Assembly (NCBI GenBank): GCA_019114785.1
Contig: DXEV01000217.1
Location: forward strand, 1-40,795
From: Candidatus Anaerobiospirillum pullistercoris
Lineage (GTDB): Bacteria; Pseudomonadota; Gammaproteobacteria; Enterobacterales; Succinivibrionaceae
Direction of reading: 5' to 3'
DNA: 40,795 nucleotides
Part shown: piece by piece, positions 39,239-40,795 of the stretch
How the letters are laid out: each line of letters opens with the position of its first letter
How positions within the stretch are numbered: the first letter of the stretch is position 1
Program-made: the position numbers and the translations under genes
The notes under the pieces: model-generated
What the model was told of the DNA's origin: nothing
The model's database searches: none
The model's input: the letters and a program-made list of their open reading frames with translations, nothing else

Positions 39239-40474
39239 ATGAAGATCTTAGCAGCAATGGATTCATTTAAAGGCTCAATGACTGCCCAACAGGCTTGTGC
39301 CGCAGTACTGGAGGGCTGCTTAGAAGCCTACCAGCTAACACAAGGTGATAGCCATACTCCGGTGGAAACGGTGGCCGTACCGATCTCTGATGGAGGTGAA
39401 GGTCTGATTGCGTGCTTAGAGCCACATCTTTTGCCTCAAGGTTACGAAGTGGTCTCTGTACCCGTACAGCCACCAGTGCTCTGTGCTAAAGGCCAAGCTT
39501 TAGCTCTACCGCCAAACTTGGCCAAGATGCTGGTACGTGGTCATGAGTGCATCATCGAATCAGCCCAAGCTTTAGGCTTGCCCTTGGTACCTCCTCACCT
39601 CAGACAGATCCGTTTGTCGTCATCCTATGGTTTAGGAGAGCTCATCAAGATCGCCTTAGAGCGTGGCTGCACTGACATCAAGATCGGTTTAGGTGGCTCC
39701 TGTACTAATGACTGTGGTCTCGGTATGGCTCAAGCTCTTGGGGTAAAGTTCACCTTATCTTCTGAAATGACCGAGAGCAATACCGAAGAACACCTGTTAA
39801 CTTCTGGCGATCTGGGGAGGATTGCGGGCTTAGACAGCCAAGCTTTAGATGACTTACTAAAACGGCAACAGGTACAGGTTACAGGTCTAACCGATGTCTC
39901 TAATCCTTTGACTGGCCCTCATGGAGCCACACATGTCTTTGCACGGCAAAAAGGAGCCACTGACGAAGATATCGACTTCTTAGAGCAAGGCATGCGCTCA
40001 TTTGCCGAAGTGCTTAAGGCCCACTACCACCACGACCTGACTAACACGGCTGGAGCTGGTGCAGCCGGTGGTTTGGGTGCAGCCCTACTCTATTACTTGC
40101 ACGGTTCTTTGCGCTCTGGTATTGAGGCCTTACTGGATACCGTGGGTTTTACGCAGTTATTACAGGGCTGTGATTTGGTGGTGGTAGGTGAAGGCAGTTT
40201 GGATGAACAAAGCCTTGCGGGTAAAGCACCGGTCGGTGTAGCTCAGCGTGCTGCTGCCTTAGGTATTCCTGTAATAGCTCTGTGTGGACAGGTTAAATGC
40301 AGTACTGAGCTGTTACAGCAGCACCATATTTCTGCGGCCTTTGGGCTGATTAATGACGGGCTTAGTCTAGAAGAAGCCATGACCCAAGCCCAAAGCAATA
40401 TGAAGCAGTTAGCCGCGCGTCATGTGTCGGAGCTTTTCAAGACCCATTCTAATCTCAAGACTTTAGCGGTCTAG
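39239..40474 (+). CDS. Glycerate kinase (GarK/GlxK family)
   Basis: Phosphorylates D-glycerate, normally to 2-phosphoglycerate, in the cytosol, feeding glycolysis from glyoxylate, glucarate or serine breakdown. Family blocks in order: MDSFKGSMTAQQA (7-19), PISDGGEG (48-55), IKIGLGGSCTNDCGLGMAQA (~145-164), GLTDVSNPLTGPHGATHVFA (~220-239), AGAGAAGGLGAALLYYL (~275-291) and GEGSLDEQSLAGKAPVGVAQ (~318-337). 411 aa is ~30 longer than E. coli GarK; the extra residues include an insertion after ALGVKFTL (SSEMTESNTEEHLLTSGD). AAGGTGA lies 8 bases before the ATG. Single gene after the regulator; no tartronate semialdehyde reductase gene is visible nearby. Confidence 0.9.
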   Translation: MKILAAMDSFKGSMTAQQACAAVLEGCLEAYQLTQGDSHTPVETVAVPISDGGEGLIACLEPHLLPQGYEVVSVPVQPPVLCAKGQALALPPNLAKMLVRGHECIIESAQALGLPLVPPHLRQIRLSSSYGLGELIKIALERGCTDIKIGLGGSCTNDCGLGMAQALGVKFTLSSEMTESNTEEHLLTSGDLGRIAGLDSQALDDLLKRQQVQVTGLTDVSNPLTGPHGATHVFARQKGATDEDIDFLEQGMRSFAEVLKAHYHHDLTNTAGAGAAGGLGAALLYYLHGSLRSGIEALLDTVGFTQLLQGCDLVVVGEGSLDEQSLAGKAPVGVAQRAAALGIPVIALCGQVKCSTELLQQHHISAAFGLINDGLSLEEAMTQAQSNMKQLAARHVSELFKTHSNLKTLAV

Positions 40475-40795
40475 GATAAGCTACAGCCTAGAACTAATAC
40501 TGCTGGATACTGACGGAGCTTGGTAACAAGCTCCGCTGAGGCCAGCGTCTGCTCACCAGTTGTGCACCCTTGTCGTTCTGCTACAACTTAGTCCTGTAGT
40601 CTTGTCAGACTTGCTGAGCTGGGCCTTCCAGAGGATAAAAGTAAACAGGACAGATTTACCAGCCAGATCGGCGTTACTTTCCTCCCTGCTAAGCTCTTCG
40701 TGGCTTTAAATGGCTATATGCTCCCTCTTCATAGCGAGCGGTATCCGGCTATCTGGTTGCAGAAAAATTGCATTAAGCTTCTGCCCGCAAATTAA
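40475..40795. other. Region after glycerate kinase
   Basis: No gene seen. It holds one strong hairpin (40514-40535); otherwise featureless to the window end. Confidence 0.35.
40514..40535 (+). terminator. Hairpin with GTAA tetraloop after glycerate kinase gene
   Basis: CGGAGCTTG, loop GTAA, CAAGCTCCG: a perfect 9-bp stem 40 bases after the stop. No U-tract, so possibly a Rho-dependent 3' end structure. The same GTAA loop closes the MFS leader hairpin at 26951. Confidence 0.55.

Noticed and set aside
1-40795. tRNA, rRNA or known riboswitch genes
   Set aside because: No T-loop-type GGTTCGAATCC pattern with acceptor pairing and no rRNA-like conserved stretch was found by eye.

Overview
The window looks like a chromosomal stretch of a Gram-negative gammaproteobacterium. 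The signs are an OprD-type porin, two autotransporter barrels ending in Phe, a lipobox protein, Sec-exported flavodoxins and a LysR regulator. The mix of anaerobe-like redox genes and decaying mobile DNA would fit the Succinivibrionaceae/Aeromonadales side of that class, but this is inference and no marker gene here proves it. I saw no rRNA, tRNA or CRISPR array.

Layout. (1) 0.5-4.7 kb: a phage- or plasmid-type replication module: a DnaB-family helicase, a winged-helix replisome-organiser-like protein with a long Ala/Ser/Thr linker, and an unrecognised third protein. (2) 4.9-9.0 kb: a 5'-truncated fragment, then a subtilisin-type autotransporter split into protease and translocator frames by a one-base shift. 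(3) 9.0-17.6 kb: a decayed accessory zone holding a GNAT acetyltransferase, a transposase half-gene pair, back-to-back fragments of a coiled-coil protein and an autotransporter barrel, a complete AAA/DUF4143 ATPase, and fragments of an SDR and an IS21-type transposase. (4) 17.7-21.2 kb: a tandem duplication of a GIY-YIG/DUF4357 gene in which the second copy has lost the nuclease domain. (5) 21.4-24.7 kb: three tandem IS3-like transposase modules that all stop before the DDE domain and carry A7 slippery runs. (6) 24.8-40.5 kb: ordinary, intact genes: OprD-like porin, MFS transporter, aldo/keto reductase, lipoprotein hydrolase, metallophosphoesterase, methyltransferase with a G9 tract, a two-gene cluster of exported flavodoxins (one fused to an aldo/keto reductase), a cytosolic reductase plus acetyltransferase pair divergent from a LysR regulator, and glycerate kinase.

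The most striking signal is a dispersed 13-base motif, GGGGCGGGCGCTG. It occurs 13 times exactly and 8 more times with one or a few changes, in both orientations and almost always between genes. It is absent from the replication module at the left end. It sits at the borders of the GIY-YIG duplication and at the truncated ends of several gene fragments. It could be a DNA-uptake-type sequence, a chromosome-organising site or a recombination border; the window alone cannot decide.

A second recurring theme is retention of only the DNA-binding halves of transposases. Four IS3-like loci and one IS21-like locus all lack the catalytic domain, and all four IS3-like loci keep an A7 run at the A/B junction.
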